Origin: Linnemannia schmuckeri
Lineage: Eukaryota; Mortierellomycota; Mortierellomycetes; Mortierellales; Mortierellaceae
Direction of reading: 5' to 3'
NCBI GenBank assembly: GCA_029449235.1
Contig: JANATG010000007.1
Location: 62,001-126,000, forward strand
DNA: 64,000 nt
Positions 23,373-34,481 of this stretch are shown one piece after another. The position numbers and the translations under genes were made by a program. The notes under the pieces are model-generated. The model was not told the origin of the DNA. It searched no databases and worked only from the letters and a program-made list of their open reading frames with translations. How positions within the stretch are numbered: position 1 is the stretch's first letter; each line of letters starts with the position of its first letter.

Positions 23373-23680
23373 GCGACTTTTTGAATGGGCCTGTCTGAAT
23401 GAAGTGGAACGAGTGGACAAGGTGAAAAGGTGCAAGCAGAGCTGGTGATCAAACAAAAACCAACAAACTTTATTCATTTTTTTTTTCATCCTCAGCACTT
23501 TTGTCTGGAGAAAATTGCAGGAGGGAAGCGAGAAATCGTAACAAATACGATTCTTATACGTCATTTTGAACTTGGTCCAAACTTGGTCCCCTTCGCTGAT
23601 CAGCAACAGGACGACAAGACACAACCGCCCCGTCTCTCGCCTTCGATCACAGCTTCCCCTTCCTCTCACACAGCGCCACC
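23373..23680. promoter_or_regulatory. Shared divergent promoter of HSF1 and mitochondrial bL27
   Basis: 308 bases separate the two start codons. The segment has T-rich tracts (about 23470-23488) and a C/T-rich stretch just before the bL27m ATG, which sits in a GCCACC ATG context. I identified no clear heat-shock element here. Confidence 0.55.
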
Positions 23681-24737
23681 ATGTCCCTCCTGTCAACAAA
23701 CATCCTTGGCCTCAACCGCCAATTCGCTCGCCTCGGCCTCACCGCAGAGACCTCAGGTATACATTACCTACCCGCATTCCCGGGTCGACACACTTTTCCA
23801 AAAGCAGATCAACTTTGAGTCTGATCTCCTCAGGAACAGAGGTCAGGAACGGAAAAAACGCCGATCACCTGGAAACTCTCTGGTTCAGGAAGGACACTTT
23901 TTTACTTTAAGAATACTGCGACAATTCCTCGGAACGTTTGGTACTTTTCCCTTGGGACTTATTGCTCCCAAGACAGCTCAGTTGGAGTGGCAATATTACT
24001 GAAGCAGGAGAATCCAGGAACGAAGGAACGAAAAAGATTCAAGTAGCTCCGAAAGCAGTCGGATGGCGCCTGTACCTTGGCCACCACCGCCAGAACCAAA
24101 TCTCGAAATATGCCTCGTAACAGCAAACCTTAGTAGCTGACCCGATCTGCTTATTTTCCCGTTTCGCCAATGACTTGTAGCCTTCACGAACCAGGTTCGT
24201 TTTGCCAGTAAGAAGGCAGGAGGTTCTACAAAGAACAACAGAGATTCTGCCGGTCGTCGTCTCGGAGCCAAGAAAGTTGGAGGTAAAACCAATAGCGGAT
24301 CATCAACTTGCGCATTGTATTCCCACATCAATTGCTTGCCGACATCTAGCCCTTTTTTTTAACAACTCCACCATCTCACTCAAACGGAAAAAAATATAGG
24401 CCAACCAGTGATCCCCGGAAACATTATCTACCGCCAACGCGGCACACATTTCTACCCGGGCGAGAATGTCGGGATGGGCAAGGATCACACATTATTTGCG
24501 CTCGAGTCGGGATGGGTGCAGTACTACCAGGATCCCGCCAAAGACAAGAAGTTCTGGAAGAGGACGTATGTCGGTGTGACGCTTCACAAGGACGAGGTAT
24601 TGCCTACACCTCTCAACGAGCCTAGGAGGAGAGCGTTCAGGATGATTGATACTGCAGCCTATAAGCGGGAATTGGACCAGTCCAGGAAAGAGGCTTTGGA
24701 GGAGTTGGCTTCTTTGGAGAAGGTCGTCCAGGCATAA
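23681..24737 (+). CDS. MRPL27: Mitochondrial ribosomal protein bL27m
   Basis: Large-subunit protein of the mitochondrial ribosome; bL27 reaches toward the peptidyl transferase centre. 171 residues from exons 23681-23756, 24181-24282 and 24400-24737, phases closed. The N-terminus is a presequence-like segment rich in Leu, Arg and Asn (MSLLSTNILGLNRQFARLG). The body carries the bL27 signature: KKAGGSTKNNRDSAGRRLG, VIPGNIIYRQRGTHFYPG, then NVGMGKDHTLFALESGWVQ. A charged C-terminal extension of about 60 residues, ending in a helix, goes beyond bacterial bL27, as is common for mitochondrial forms. It is divergent from HSF1. Confidence 0.93.
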
Positions 24738-25123
24738 GCTGGCTGGTTTCTCTTTAAGGGATCAACCACAGTACTGCTACTTTGACGCCATCCATAGATA
24801 AACTGGCATGGAGGAAGGAAGGAAGGAGGTTTCGGCATAGAAAACAAAATATAACATATTTGAGCATTAAACGCATTTGTACCACCACTTTCGTCTACGC
24901 ATCCTCATGGGTCAGACAAGTCCGCTACTTTCGGACTGAACATCAGATCGAGCTTTCCCATCACCATTGGATCGTCCGGACATTCGCAGAAACCAATGCC
25001 CAACCAGTTTGATATAGCATAAAGAGCGAAAAGCTATGTGAATGTATTAGGTGTAATGCAAGTGCTAATTAAAATTTACGAAGAAAGTACTAAAAAACGA
25101 TGAAATGGTATAAACAAATAATT
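24738..25123. other. Spacer between convergent bL27m and ABC transporter genes
   Basis: 3' flanks of both genes; A/T-rich near 24838-24870 and 25015-25120. Nothing else supported. Confidence 0.6.
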
Positions 25124-28100
25124 CTAATCGTCGTGTTCCTTGATCTCACCAGCCTGTTGAGCAAGGCTATAAAACAACGAGTCAGGTCTCTTCAATAACG
25201 TCGCGGGTGCCTCAAACTCTTGAACGCGACCCTTCTCCAGCACCAAGATCTTGTCAGAATCCATGACGGTTTTGATACGATGAGCGATCGTCAAGATAGT
25301 CCTGTCCTTGAACTCCTTCCGGATCGTCCGTTGGATCAACTCATCCGTCTCGACATCGACAGCGGCCGTAGCCTCGTCAAGGACCAAAATCTTGGTCTTG
25401 CGAAGCAAGGCGCGGGCGAGGCAGATGAGCGACCGTTGGCCGACCGAGAAATTATCACCGTTCTGTGAGACCTTGAAGGAGAGTCCTCCGGCGAGAGAGG
25501 AGATGTGGTCCTTGAGATGGGCACGTTCGAGGGCTTCCCAGAGTTCTGCATCTTGGAGCTGGTCGAAGGGGTCAAGATTCTCGCGGACAGTGCCGACAAA
25601 CAATGTAGGGTCCTGAGGGATGATGGCAAGGTGCTGGCGGAGGTACTGAAGACCGACGGTCGAAATGTCAACGCCGTCAATCCAAATCGATCCACCGTCT
25701 TCCTCAACATTCACAGCAGACAGATCAGCAATCTTATCGGTCTTAGTTGGATCCGCATCTTGGTCAGTACCGTTATGGCTGGCCTTGGCCCAATGACTAT
25801 TAGCCGCCTCGACGATACGGAAGAGAGCCAAAGTGAGGGACGATTTACCGGCACCAGTACGGCCGACGATGCCGACCTTCTCAGCGGGCTGGACAGTAAA
25901 GGAGATGTTCTTGATGACGAGATCAAGTCCTTCGCGGTAGCGGGTCGAGTAGTTGCGGAACTCGACCAGACCGTTCTGGGGCCAGTTCTCAGGCAGGGCA
26001 ACGTCGGTCTCTGCAGGAGCCTCGGGGTTCTTCTTGGCGTACTCGTCCACGCGCTCCACCGCAACCAATTGGTTCTATTTGAAGGAAAGATTGATTGGTT
26101 TGTTAGTCAAAGGTTTAAAAACAAATAGTACAAGTCCGCAGTTGTTGACCGCAACGACCAAGAGAAGGGACTTACGTTCAGGTCACAGTAGGAACGGACG
26201 AGCCAGGTGATATCCTGGGTGACACTGAGAGCATATGACATGGCAAGACCGGCGCTAGAAGAACCAAGACTGGAACGACTGAGGACCACGAACAAGGCAG
26301 CGGCAAGGACAACAATTGCTCCCAAAGTCTCCAAACGGATCTGGAGCCAACGGTTGGTAGAGACCCACGTGAAGTAGGCGTTGGCAGCAATATCGGCCTT
26401 GGTAGCGTTCTCGGCAATGAATCTCTCATTGGCTGCAAGTGCACGAATGGTGGTGACACCGGCCAGGGTCTCGCTGAAGTGCTGATAGATGGGTGATTTG
26501 GAGACGGAATCGATACGCTTCAGGGCACGCGACGAGCGGATGTAGAAAGTCTGGATGAGGAGGTAAAGGACCACCAATGGAGGGACGATAGCCAAGAAGA
26601 CAGGGGTGGTTGTACCAATGACCACGATTGTTCCGAGAACAGACGCACCGCAGGTAAAGACGTTGATAAAATTCCAGGGTGTAAGCTCGTCAATGCTGAA
26701 AATATCGCTCGAGAAACGGTTGACGATACGACCGAGAGGAGTCGTGTCGAAGAAGGACATGGGCAAGCGGAGCATCTTTGACAAGAGACCCTCGTGCAAG
26801 ATCGTCGAAGCGCGAATGGCGGCAATGACCATGGTGATGTATGTGACAGTGACGTTGCTGATTAGGAAGGCAATAACAAGTGCGGCATAGACGCCTAAGA
26901 ACTCGCTAACAGAGTTCTTTTCGGCTCCGTTCTGGGTCGTCCAGTACTTGAGCCAGACATTGGTACCAATCTGGAGAGCCTGGCAGCCCAAGAAGAAGAG
27001 GACAATCAGGATCGAGAGCTTGTACGAGGCAGCCTTGGCATAGATCGTGTACACACTCCAGGAGACACTACCGTGGACCATCTTCTCCTCGGCGATCAAA
27101 CCAGCCTTGTCGTCCTTCTTGACCACAGCACCCTCTGCCTTGCCCTCCTTGTCGATTCCAGCCTGCGTCGAAGCATCGCTCTCATCATCGGTGGCTTCAC
27201 CGTCAACAGTCTTCTCCTTGCGCTTCTTGCCCTCGTTGACTGAGTAATCCTTGATGAGCTGATAGAAGGCCTCGTGAGCGTCCATGAGAGCGTCGTACTT
27301 GCCAGTCTCGCTGATTTCTCCGTCCTTGATGACAACAATCTGGTCTGCCTCCTCCAAGTGGTGAATAGCATGAGTGACCAAAACACGGGTCTTGTCCTTG
27401 AGCAATCCAGTAGGTCCAATCAAGTGCTGCCAGAGGTGTTGGTCAACATGGGCATCGACGGCGCTCAGGGGGTCATCAAACAAGTAGACATCGGCATTCT
27501 CGTATGCGGCACGGGCAAGCGAGACACGCTGCTTCTGGCCTCCAGACAGGTTGATTCCACGCTCACCAATCTCGGTCTGGTCACCAGCTGGGAGCATATC
27601 GATATCGGGCAGCAATCCAGAGGCCATGAGGACGTGATCGTACCGGGCCTGGTCAAACTCGTTCCCAAATAAGATGTTGTCACGCAGGGTGGCGTTGACG
27701 ATCCAAGCCTGTTGGGCGACATAGGCCATCCTACCGTAGACGCGGACCGATCCCTGGCGCTTGTACATGTCTCCAATAATGGCATTCAGCAGCGAGGACT
27801 TGCCCTGGCCGACACGTCCGACGACAGCGGTCAGATCACCGCGAGCAATGGTGAGGTTGATGTTGGTCAGGGTGGGGCCATAGTCCTTCTCGACAGGGGT
27901 AGGCTTCTCGGGGATGGGCTTGCCAGCCTTACGGGCTTCCTTCTCGAGCTGGGCTTGCTTCTTAGCCTCCTGCTTCTCGCGCGCCTTTTGCTCCTTGGGG
28001 GTCTCGACTTCAGGACCCTCAGTTTCCCATGCAAAGACTCCGTCCTTGATCTCGATAACAGGAACAGTACGATCCTCGGGCAAAGCCTTGATGGACTCGG

Positions 28101-30289
28101 TAGTGGTACCCAGGATTTCCTCCGCCAAGAGAAACTTTTGAATACGGTCGGTGGCGACAGTGACACTGATGGTCAAGGCGATAATATGAGACAACATTCC
28201 AATGGGACGGTTCAGCATACCAAAGAGCGAGATGGAGACAAAAACCTTTTGGGGACTCATATCACCAGGGCTAAAGTTGGGTCCTCCGACGGTGGCGTAG
28301 ACGGTGAAAGCGACCAAGGAGACGATCAGAGGCATCGACTGGAACATAATCGACATGAAAGAGAAGATGGTGCCGATCTTGCGGAGACTGGAGAGCTCAC
28401 GGTTTCGGAAGATGGCAACGCGCTCCTTGAAGGATTCTTCCCAGCCGTAGAGTTTGACGATCTTGATGCCTGAGAGGATCTCGTTCATGATGCGGATGCG
28501 TCCGTCCATCGACTCAAGCTTGCCGGCCTTGGCCTTGGTGAAGAACTTGCCGATGATGCCCTGCACGGGGATCATAATGAGGATCGTAGCGAGACCCGTG
28601 AACACCGACCATCCGATCTGCTGGTACACTACAGAGGTGAATAAAATGTAAATAGATTAGTCGCTGCTGGTATTGGCGAACATGTTTGACCTGTAAAGTA
28701 CTTATACAAGGATAACAACTTACAAAGCCAAAGGGCAATACAGAGCTCGTATCTAGATGGATGATTGTTAAACGCCGGTTGAAGAAATGATACATGTTAA
28801 TAGCTTACTTTGCATCGAAGCAACCGCCCTGGCCAAAGCAACAGAAAAAAATGGCAAAGGATGACTTACGGGATGGAGACAAACATGGGCATGAAGCTGA
28901 TGGCGTCATTCCAACGCTCTGCGTCAACACTCATATGGTTGTTGATCTCTCCTGCAGTCGACTTTTGCTTGGCAGCACTCGAGAGCTTCAACGACTTGCG
29001 GTAGATCATAGCAATGAGTGCAGTCCTAGCCTCAACACCAACATCCATAGCAGCCTGGAAGTATTGTGCCATGAAGAACGAGTTCAAAAGCGAGGCAAAG
29101 AACATTCCAAAAGCCAGGATCACTCCCAGTGATACAGGTTGAGGGTTTGGGTTGGCGGTGTCATAGGATCCAATGAAACCCAACAGCTCGTTCAAAAGCG
29201 CTGGCAGCACATAGGTCAAGGTCGAGGCGACAAGGCGGTAAATCATGATGGGAACCCATTGGGGCCCGTAGGCGGTCATGACGGTCCAGAACAGATTAGG
29301 CTTGGTACCCTTGGCAGCTGCCTTGGCAATAGCCTTTTGCCAATGGCTGTTGAGGTTTTCGTGGCTAAACTCGGTCTTGATGCGACGGGGTACCATTCCG
29401 ACAATATCCTTGGCAGCCAGTGGGGTCTTATACCCCTGAGTGATGATAGGTTGGAGGTAGTCAAAGGAGATACGCGAAAAGAGGTTTGCCTTTTCGAACC
29501 GACTGGCACCGCTCTTGATCTGAACCTGTGTCCTGCCACGAGGCCAAGCCTCCACGATGAATCCTGCAAAGTTGAAGGCAAAGAAAGCAATAAAGGCCTT
29601 GAACTGAGACTGATCGGTTTGGTTGAGGAGGGACATTGTACGGATGTTGATGGCGCTTGCAACAAGGGTGAAGACGTAGAGACTAAAGATTGGATCGGAC
29701 GAGCGGATCTCTTGTTGATGTTGAAAGTGATTCAGAACCATCGCCGCCGCCTTCACACACATGAACAAAAGGATAACAAGGTTAGCGGCTAGATCCTGAA
29801 TGGATTCGAAATGGTTCACCTTACGAAAACGATATTCAGAGCGAATTAACTTACCCAGGCAACGATTAAAGAGATAGTGCTGAGCATGATGGCGGGGACG
29901 TAGCCAGACTGGTTGAGGACGGCAGCTCTGGCAATCAAGGCAACGATGCTGGCGAGAATAAAGAATTGAGACGGCCAGTAGATGATGTTTGTGCGACCGA
30001 GGTTGTGTGGTTTGCCATGTCGTGACTTTGAGAAAACAGAATAACCAAAGTAAAGAATCCCGATGAGTGAGGGGAGAGTGAGCAGGATCGTGTTTTCCAC
30101 GCACGGTGTCAGATCGGGGCGAACATGGCTCGTTGGACCCTATTTGAACCATGGATAGCGATCGATGATATCGACAGATGAAAATATGTTAAGTTCGGAT
30201 GGCTGTGAGCGAGTAAAACGACAAAACGATGGCATAGAGGAGATACGCACCCAACCCTCAGGGTCGCGGCAGAATGAGTCGATGCTCAT
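25124..30289 (-). CDS. ABCC-type (MRP/YOR1-like) multidrug transporter
   Basis: Full ABC exporter of 1560 residues, predicted in the plasma membrane or vacuole. Exons: 30289-30251, 30139-29855, 29795-28870, 28752-28724 (29 bases), 28628-26176 and 26074-25124; all phases close. Order: N-terminal hydrophobic TMD0-like segment (about 30-200; ILLTLPSLIGILYFGYSVF), TMD1, NBD1 (Walker A GRVGQGKSSLL, signature LSGGQKQRVSLARA, Walker B VYLFDDPLSAVD), charged linker, TMD2, NBD2 (Walker A GRTGAGKSSLTL, signature FSVGQRSLICLARALL, Walker B ILVLDEATAAVD). The NBD2 signature reads VGQ rather than SGGQ, and the NBD1 Walker B ends DDPLSAVD; both follow the usual ABCC asymmetry in which NBD1 has Asp in place of the catalytic Glu. 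Substrates cannot be read from sequence; organic anions, glutathione conjugates or drugs are usual in this class. Confidence 0.93.
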
Positions 30290-32274
30290 TGTGAAAGGAA
30301 GCAGAGGAGGACAAGAACGATGAAGTGTTGGAAAGAGAGAGAATCGATCACTGTTGTGGTATCTGTTGTTGCTGTTGTTGACGGGATCTTATTCAGTGGA
30401 TAGTAGAGTCATGCACTTGAGAGTGGAATCAAGCGTAGTCAAAAGAACAGCTACGCCCAAATAAGATGGAGAAGGGGAGAGAACGAGAGGTAAGAGGGTG
30501 AGATAAAGGGGAGAGGAGAGAATCAATAATATTAAGGTATATACAATAAGAGCAGAGAATGATCGTTTTCTCCTGGTATAAATCAAAGGGAAGGAACGGT
30601 TGAAGGTTTGAAGGTTTGAATGAAGAGGAAAGAACAAAGAGAGAAGAAAAGAAAGAGAATAAGAGACGAAGAAGAAATAAAATCCGAGGGTGATGGAGAT
30701 CAGAAGGGTATTTATGCTAAACTAACCCTCGGGAACAAGGATAGAAACATAAACACCGAGGCAAAGAGGGTCAACCTGCTCTTATCCATTGGCTAGCTGT
30801 GGGTTCAGTACAATACGTTTACCTTTCCTCGTATGGAGCGCAGTGCGAATTGGACTCTTTTCTCTCCGCTCACCCTTTTGTTTTTGTGCTCTGTAATGTA
30901 ATAGTACCCTGTACCCTACCGGACACGCAACCATCGAATCAATCTGCTACGCAACACGCACAAGGGAGGAAAAAAAACTCTAAAGGAGTCAAAGGAAACG
31001 AAGAAAAAAAAATATGGGCCAAAGAAAAACACACGTCAACCACCACATACGCAACACTAAACACATATCGTACGATTGCACAGTGTAAACAAAAGGACGT
31101 CAATTGATCTCATCCTATGCCCGTGCATGCCCCCTCTTCTTTTCGTTTGATGAAAGAAGACTAAAGCAAGTACCATTAGAAAGCAATATCAAAATCTGAG
31201 TCTCCGCCGCCCCTATTCTCCGTTCTTAGGTTTTTTTACTGCTCTTGATTTTTCTCGCCCGCTGACAAATTAAAAAAAATATTTCGCTGCCAAGTGCCAC
31301 GCAAACAGTCATGTTTCTACATTGTTCTTCCTCGTCCTCGTCCTACTTACCCGATCGAAACTGTTAAGAATTTTTTTTTTTCCTTTTCTCTTCTTTTCCT
31401 GGTCCCCGATTGTGTTTCTGAATCTGCACTGGAGCGAGATGTCTTGTTCTTCCTTGCCAGCATGGATTAAGAGGACCCACATGGCTGGAGATGACAAATT
31501 ATTGCCAACAAAAAGTCAAAACGAGGCTTCTTTTGGACACGATGTTCATTCATTCAACCTTCCCAAGGAGAAGAACCAAGAAACAAAAAGATCGGCCATT
31601 CATAACACCATGCTTGCCATGCTCTCTTTTTTAACTCTCACTTACTCACTTGTGTCCTCAGAGAAAGAGAAAGATTAAAGTAAACATGGCACCTTTCTCT
31701 CTTCTCGCATCATTCAAACCACACATAACTCCTACTTCACCACAGAAAGGAGTGAAGGAGTAAAAATGAAATAAGGTGTGGATGAGGGCAGATCTCATCA
31801 TCACCACCAAGGCCCTCTTTCTTTTGATTCAACCCAAATCAGGAAACCTTGTCCCTCGAGGCTGCGCTGTTCCAATTTTTTTTTTTTTTTTTTTTCATCT
31901 ACTGCAGTAAATGGATGGGTAGGGACGGGACCAGGTAAGAAGGACATGAGCTCCTCTATTCGCCTCCTTTTCGTATTTCAATCTCCACACACACGCATAC
32001 ATAATATTCAGGTCTCAAATAATGCAGATAAAGAAAGGAGAGAGATGGAGAGGACGCGTAATGCTTAATAATTCCTTTGTATTCCCTCTTCTTCTTTTTT
32101 GCGAAGTTGTTTAGTCTATATAGTTAATAGCAGTTGCTTGCAGAAAAACGATAATGAATCGGAAAGGGACTGTGCGAGTGTGTGTGCGCATGTGTCGTCA
32201 ATTGACATGTGTATTTATGAATGGAACGATAGACGTTGAAAGGAAATAACGATCGACGTTATCAACAAAAGTGA
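30290..32274. other. Intergenic region, 2 kb, upstream of the ABC transporter
   Basis: Promoter and leader of the minus-strand ABC gene, then spacer. Contains A/G-rich tracts (30460-30690), A-rich runs near 30970-31010, a T-run at 31371-31381 and a T20 tract (31876-31895). Frames here are short and low in complexity; no gene supported. Confidence 0.55.
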
Positions 32275-33879
32275 CTACATTGTGGGACAAGCAAGGAACA
32301 GAAAAAGTGATAGGGTTTTATTGATGAGTCCGCCTCTAAAGAAGAAACACTCCTCAGTCCTATTCTCCTCAGAGGGGTAATCGGCAGCGTCCTTCTTGGC
32401 CACGCGATTGATCTCCTCCTTGGAGAGACGACCCTTGGCGACAGAGGCAACGAGATTATTGTTGTGACCGGGATACTTTTTCACAGCGTACACGTTCAAG
32501 ATACCGTTGGCCTCAGTATCAAAGACGACATCCATTTGAGGAACAGCACGAGAGGCGGATGAAATACCCGAAATTTCAACATTGCAAAGAAGGTTGTTGC
32601 GCGCGACATTCGAACGATCGCCCTCGTAAACCAATATCGAGATGCAGGACTGGTTGTCGATTAGGTCGAGAAGGTCTCTAACTTTTTGGTGGGGACGGTG
32701 ATTTGACCTTGCTGATAAAGGTCGCGACAAGGAGGTTGTCAAAATCCTGGCCACCCAGCTGGGTGTCATTAGCCATGCCTTTGACTTCGACGATACCGTC
32801 CTTGATGCCAAAAAGAAAGACTGACATAGAGCCACCGCCGAGATCAAGGATTAAAACGTTCCTCTCTTCATTCGCCGAGATATTCAATCTAAAGACATGG
32901 TAGCAGCAGTGGCTCGATGATATGAAGGACATTGAGACCGGCAATGGCACCTGCATCTTTGGTCGTCTGACGCTGGAGGTCATTAAAGTAAGAGGGAATG
33001 GAAATGACAACACCAGAAACAGAGACCTCAAGAAAGTTCTCGGTAGCCTTGCGCAACTTGGATAGGAACATGTCGGAAATATCTTTGGGGGCAAACTGCC
33101 TGGTCTCGTCATTGTAGGCGACTTCAATGCAAGGTGGACTGGTCTTGTCGCCAACCGCCTTGAAGGGCCAGAAGATCATGTCCGACCGGACATCGCCATC
33201 GAAGCGACGGCCGATGATACACTTGAAATCGAAAACGGTGTTGGTGACATTGTTTACCGCCTGCCTCTTGGCGGCCTCTCCAACCAAGCGTCTCGATCCT
33301 GCAAAGGCGACATAGAAAGGGACGTTGTTGTTGGCTTGATCGATAGGGATGAGTTCTAATTTATTGTTGTTCCACACTTCTACGCGAGCATAGGAAGTTC
33401 CGGGGTCGATTCCCATGGCTACGATAGTTCAGTGGGGCGCACAACAGCAGCAAAGAAGATATGACTGACTGAGGCGAGCATGGTATGTCTACACGTGATC
33501 TTCAAACCAAAAACGCAAAGTGCCAATGCGTCAAAACAAAGCTAGAGAAAAATCCCTTGTTCTGTAATGTGCATTAAAGAGTATTTTGCCCATGGACCTG
33601 TGCACCATCTTGTAAGTGTTGCTTTCCCACCCCATGCAAACAAAGAGGCAGACAGAAAGAGCAAGACTATGAAGGAAAGATGAAGGCAATGTATACATGC
33701 CCATAAATGTTACATGGGTGCGTGTAAGTGTGCATGAGAAAAACCTGCGTTTGTTTTTGAGAGGGAAGGGATTCCGACTTTCTGGATGGGAAGGTTCGCT
33801 TTAGGAATGAAAGTAAAAGCAAGTAAGAGGTTGAGTAGAGTATTACTATTATCATTATTATTATACCTTGAGACGGCAT
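32275..33879 (-). pseudogene. Decayed, internally deleted Hsp70 paralogue
   Basis: A tandem relative of the intact Hsp70 at 34482-36967, on the same strand. The 5' structure is conserved: a 13-base first exon (33879-33867, MPSQ), an intron in the same position and phase, and a second exon from 33418 starting AMGIDPGTSYARVEVW. The ATPase domain is recognisable (SIPSYFNDLQRQTTKDAGAI; NVLILDLGGGSM) but is broken near 32900 by a frameshift and stop. After VATFISKVK about 190 codons are missing; the sequence resumes in the substrate-binding domain near VPTKK, shifts frame again and ends after GRLSKEEINRVAKKDAADY, without the helical lid or the EEVD tail. Divergence from the intact gene is high, so the duplication is old or the copy evolved as a distinct paralogue before it decayed. 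Confidence 0.85.
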
Positions 33880-34481
33880 GGCTTTTGGTCGCTTGATGGG
33901 TATGTAATGTGTGTTGGTGAAGAGAGAAGAGTAACTGTGTTCATGTATGAGTGTTTGTGTATGTGAATAGAGAAGGCGAGAGAAGGAAGAGATGGAAAGA
34001 GAAGACGAAAAGATCGTGAAGAAAAAACAAAGTGAGGACAAGGCCTGGCAAAGACGGAAAGGAAGGAAGGAACGAACGGGCGAAAAAAAAATAGAATTCA
34101 GAGTGAGGCATTTGGATCAACCTTGCTCGTTTGTTCTCCTCGCCATTTCGCACTTTTCTATGCTTTCTTTTGGGACGCGTTTGGGAATGCTTTATTTATA
34201 TTGGTTTTTGGATCCTTTACCGCCACAAAAAAAAAAAGCGTGAGGCAAACAAAGATGAAACGAATAAGCAAAACAAATTGTGCTCGATCGTTCATTTTTC
34301 GTAATTTCATTGATGTTTTGTTGCTATGATTTTTTTATTTACAGACTGGTGTTGCTACAGGGGTGCTTAAAACGCAAGGAGAAAGGGGATTGATTGAGAA
34401 AAGAAAAGTACAAGTGAAGATGCTAGGAAAGCGAGCGGCTTTGTTACGGAGGGAGGAAGGGGAAAAGAAAGACTTGGTGGT
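33880..34481. other. Spacer between the Hsp70 pseudogene and the intact Hsp70 gene
   Basis: Former promoter of the pseudogene plus the 3' region of the intact gene. A/G-rich (33960-34090) and T/A-rich (34210-34340). No gene seen. Confidence 0.6.
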